From positions 22,976,428 to 23,040,427 of the forward strand of contig NC_084803.1 of assembly GCF_963583255.1 (NCBI RefSeq): a stretch of 64,000 bases of DNA, written 5' to 3'. Below the pieces are notes generated by a model. That model was not told where the DNA came from, made no database searches, and was given only the letters and a program-made list of their open reading frames with translations. The first letter of the stretch is position 1; each line of letters opens with the position of its first letter. Of this stretch, positions 60,819 through 64,000 are shown in pieces. The stretch is from Pyrus communis. Lineage: Eukaryota; Streptophyta; Magnoliopsida; Rosales; Rosaceae. The position numbers and the translations under genes are program-made.

Positions 60819-61200
60819 ATATATATATTACACAGATTATATTGAAATGTAATTACAATATATAATCACACAATATGAATATAAACGAAGTTGTAAATAA
60901 ATCATAACAATTACCACTAACTTGATTTTGGAAGATAAAGGCATGTAGTAGCAATCTCCTAAGGCAGAAATACGCCCCCACACCACTGCAGTAGTTCTTG
61001 CACGTGAACTTGAATTCTTGGCGAATTGATATGTGTTTCTCAATGACAGAGTAAAAGGAAAATTTTTTATTGAATGAATTTGTTTAACCCTGCAGCCATA
61101 CACATAATGGCCTAATTTTGCAACTGTTGGATGTAGTTACAACCTTTTGAAATCATTCATATCCTTTCAGAATTGTTGTAACTGTTGATTGAAACAATTT
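60819..61200. other. Short spacer between the solo LTR and the Copia remnant
   Basis: AT-rich with no gene recognised. Confidence 0.35.
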
Positions 61201-61886
61201 TATCCTTTTCAGAAAAACTGAATAAAAAAACAAAATCGTGAACCCAATACTTAGGTCATTTGCCCAAGCCCAAGAGCCCATATTAATATATACCCAATCC
61301 TAAGCCCAACCCCAAGGTCACAAGGTCCAGGGATAGGCTTAAGCCATTTTGATTACATGTAAGGAGCCCTCACTTATAAAGTCTTATTGACTTAAGGTTT
61401 TGGTCGATGTGGGACTTGCCATCCCACATTAATTCCTAAAAATACCCCACATTTTCTATTCAAACTCTAGCAATACCCCATATTTGAATAGAAAATAAGA
61501 TACTTACTAATTTAGTAACATCTTTCCAGAGAACTGAGATATGATATGCATCGAATATGTGTCTTTCGAACTTGAACCTTTTCTAGTGAGTACTCATCGG
61601 ATTTACCTAATCAAGCAGTGAATTTAATATCTTGAACTAATCATTCTTAGTAGTAAATCAAATAAATAAGTATCACATATATCACATCTTGACACACTTC
61701 AAACTCATACGGTTGTGTTCATTTTGGTTTTGAACAAATCTTGATTTAATGAGACCCTTACAGAATTCTAGCCATAACAATTCTCAAAGATGCGACCCCA
61801 CATCAATCTTACATAGGAAATGCTAATCAAGAATATCCTATTATATTCATTTTAACCATAATATATTAGCATTATTAAGAATAACA
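61200..61886 (-). repeat. Probable 3' LTR of the minus-strand Copia element (extent uncertain)
   Basis: Read on the minus strand, a purine-rich AACGAAGAGGGTGAAT is followed by TGTTATTCTTAATAATG, a plausible LTR start at 61886. Further in are GATGTGGGGTCGC, GTGGGACTTGCC-type words (plus strand) and a TATA-like CTTTATAAGTGAGGGC at about 61369-61384, which fit a Copia LTR. The other LTR end was not found. Confidence 0.45.
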
Positions 61887-62048
61887 ATTCACCCTCTTCG
61901 TTTTACAGGCAACACACTGTTTTCCATCATAAGAATGAGTAAGGATTATGTGTTTCTTACTTTGAGTTTTCCCTAACTAGTTTGCCTATTGAACCTAGAT
62001 CATGGGATCTCCAATTAGCTAGGTTGGGTTTCTGTTAAGTTATAACTC

Positions 62049-64000
62049 ATTGAATTGGCTTTAAACTCATTCCCCTCGATGTAAATGCCACTTGATCCTT
62101 TGGTAGGCCTTTAGTCAAAGGATCGGCAATGTTCTCCTTAGATTTAAATTTGTGAATGGAAATTGTTCCATTCTTGAGTAATTGTCTAATGGTTCTATGT
62201 CATTACCTTATATGTCTCGACTTCCCATTATACTCAGCATTTTTGGCTTGACCTTGTGTAGCCATGATGTCTCAATGTATACATACTGCAATCACAAGCT
62301 CTGAGAATTGGCAACATTGACAGGGAATAAGCTTTTTTAGGTGTAGCTATACTAAAGTAAGTAGTCGGCCTAACCTTCGGTTACCGTAACCAAGTTTTTA
62401 TTTCTCGCTCCTTATGTTATATACTAAAAATGTTTAAGTCATTCAGCTTCGTCAGCAACTGCATCTAAGGTTATAAACATTGATTCCATTGTTGAACGTG
62501 CTATACACGTTTTCTTAGACGATTTCCATGACACAACTGCTCCACCAAGTGTAAATACATATCCACTTGTGGACTTACTATCTGTGCTCCCTGAAATCCA
62601 ATTTGCATCACTGTATCATTCTAATACTAGGGGATATTGCATGTAATGCAAACCATAGTTTATTGTATGCTTTAAGTATTTTAATACCCTGATTAATTAA
62701 AGCATTCCAATGATCTCTTCCAGGATTACTTGAATACCTACTTAATCTGCTTATTGAATAAGCAATATTAGGTCTTATACAATTCATATTGTACATCAAG
62801 CAACCTATAACTTGTGTATACTCCAATTGAGATACGCTATCTTCTTCGTTTTTAATAAGTTTATGAATTCGATCAAATGGAGTTACTGCAGGTTTACAAT
62901 CATAAACCTTTTCTACATAATGGGATTGAGTTAGAACATATCCATTTGAATTTCTTAGAATTCGAACTCCAATAATTACACCATCTATTCCAATATCTTT
63001 CATATCAAAACTAGAATTTAGCATTTTCTTTGTGGAGTTAATCACATCTTTGTTTGTTCCCATTTTGATCATGTCATCAACATATAGACATACAATAACA
63101 CAAGCATTTTTTGTTTACTTAACATAAATGCATTTATCACTTTCATTGGTCACAAATCCATTTGTGATCATATTATGATCGAATTTTTCATGTCATTACT
63201 TAGGAGCTTGTTTAAGTCCATATAATGACTTAATCAATTACAAACTTTCTTTTCTTGACCTTTAACAATGAAACCTTCAGGTTGTTCCATATATATTTCT
63301 GCGTCTAATTCCCCATTTAAAAATGCAATATTGACATCCATTTGATGTATCTCAAGATTGTAAATAGACAGAATAACTATTAACAACCTTATAGACATTA
63401 TTCTAGCTATTGGTGAATAAATATCAAAGCAGTCAAGTTCTTCCTTTTGACAATACCCTTTGGCAACCAGACAAACTTTATACTTGTTTATGGTACCATC
63501 CAGTCTCAATTTCTTCTTAAAAATCCATCTGTATCCAATTGGTTTATTTCCCAAAAGCAATTAACCAATTCCCATGTATTTTTTTTTTGCATGATAGATT
63601 CCATTTCACTTTGAATAGCTACTTTCCAATAAGGTGCTTCATAAGATTCCAATGCAGCCTTATAAGTTTGAGGTTTTTCTTTGGTTAGATAAGTAAAGAA
63701 ATCAGGACCAAAATCCTTTGCAAATGTTGCTCTTTTACTTTTTCGTGGTTCCAAATCTTGGTTTTCATTATTTCTTGTAGTATCATCATGTACTCTTTGA
63801 TTAAAAGTATATGACTTATCGTTCTAAGGAAATTTTTCCTCAAAGAACTCGGCTTCTGCAGATTCAAGTATTGTATAGTGATGTCTGCAATTTCAAATTT
63901 ATGAACCAAAAATCTATATGCTGCACTATTATTGGCTTGACAAAGAAATAAACAATCCACGATTTTAGGTCTAAGTTTTTATCTCTTCAGAAGAGGTACT
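62049..64000 (-). pseudogene. Copia (Tork-like) pol remnant, truncated by the window edge
   Basis: On the minus strand, from the right edge inward, the translation runs RKSKRATFAKDFGPDFFTYL, then EAPYWKVAIQSEMESIM, IGYRWIFKKKLRLDGTINKY, EIHQMDVNIAFLNGELDAEI and YMEQPEGF. Later come SSFDMKDIG..., [39 protein letters not shown] and ADPLTKGLPKDQ, ending near 62049. This is Copia reverse transcriptase followed by RNase H. Stops and frameshifts are spread throughout (for example the RT breaks near 63240 and the RNase H stops near 62200 and 62415). The 5' part of the element is outside the window. Confidence 0.87.

Noticed and set aside
1..64000. A new multi-gene defence, biosynthetic or regulatory system
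   Set aside because: The recognised genes are unrelated housekeeping or structural plant genes in mixed orientations, separated by transposons; nothing suggests co-ordinated function.

Overview
The window is nuclear DNA of a flowering plant. It has intron-split genes with GT/AG borders, a low gene density, many LTR retrotransposons and MITEs, AT-rich spacers and one 200-base assembly gap. Several repeats (a Cassandra-type 5S-bearing LTR, a short repeat around 24.1 kb, and a SINE-like repeat near 3.9 kb) match what I know of Rosaceae, probably the apple/pear group. That placement is inference. No bacterial, organellar or viral replicon is present. || Genes, left to right: the first exon of a NAT11/NAT12-like nucleobase-ascorbate transporter (minus, running off the left edge); RRP46, an RNA-exosome ring subunit (plus, 8 exons, complete); SKIP34-like, a small SKP1-interacting coiled-coil protein (minus, one exon); NIC1, nicotinamidase of the NAD salvage pathway (plus, 5 exons, complete); a NET2-type actin-binding NETWORKED protein (minus, 2 exons, complete, with an internal 81-residue duplication); one exon of an unrecognised plant gene cut by the gap; and a decayed copy of an At4g38062-like coiled-coil gene. 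They are ordinary, independently transcribed plant genes and do not form a pathway. || The rest is mobile DNA. 2.4-3.4 kb is a solo LTR with a perfect target duplication. 7.76-13.65 kb is a complete young Copia-like element whose two 368-bp LTRs differ at only two bases, although its inside is decayed and carries a nearly intact antisense ORF. 15.1-16.9 kb is a Pack-MULE that captured part of an OCTOPUS-like gene and sits just upstream of RRP46. 34.9-41.7 kb is a decayed Gypsy chromovirus with a truncated 5' LTR, and 58.4-60.8 kb is a solo LTR of a related family. 47.8-48.3 kb is an inverted pair of Cassandra-like LTRs carrying 5S rRNA-like sequence. 53.8-56.8 kb is a Gypsy (Tat-like) gag remnant. 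57.9-58.4 kb is a LINE fragment. 61.9-64.0 kb is a minus-strand Copia pol remnant running off the right edge. || I found no clearly new multi-gene system. The most unusual items are the decayed but recently moved Copia element with its antisense ORF, the inverted Cassandra LTR pair, the Pack-MULE with its OCTOPUS fragment, and the duplicated segment in the NET2 protein. Similarity calls rest on recognition of motifs by eye, not on a database search.
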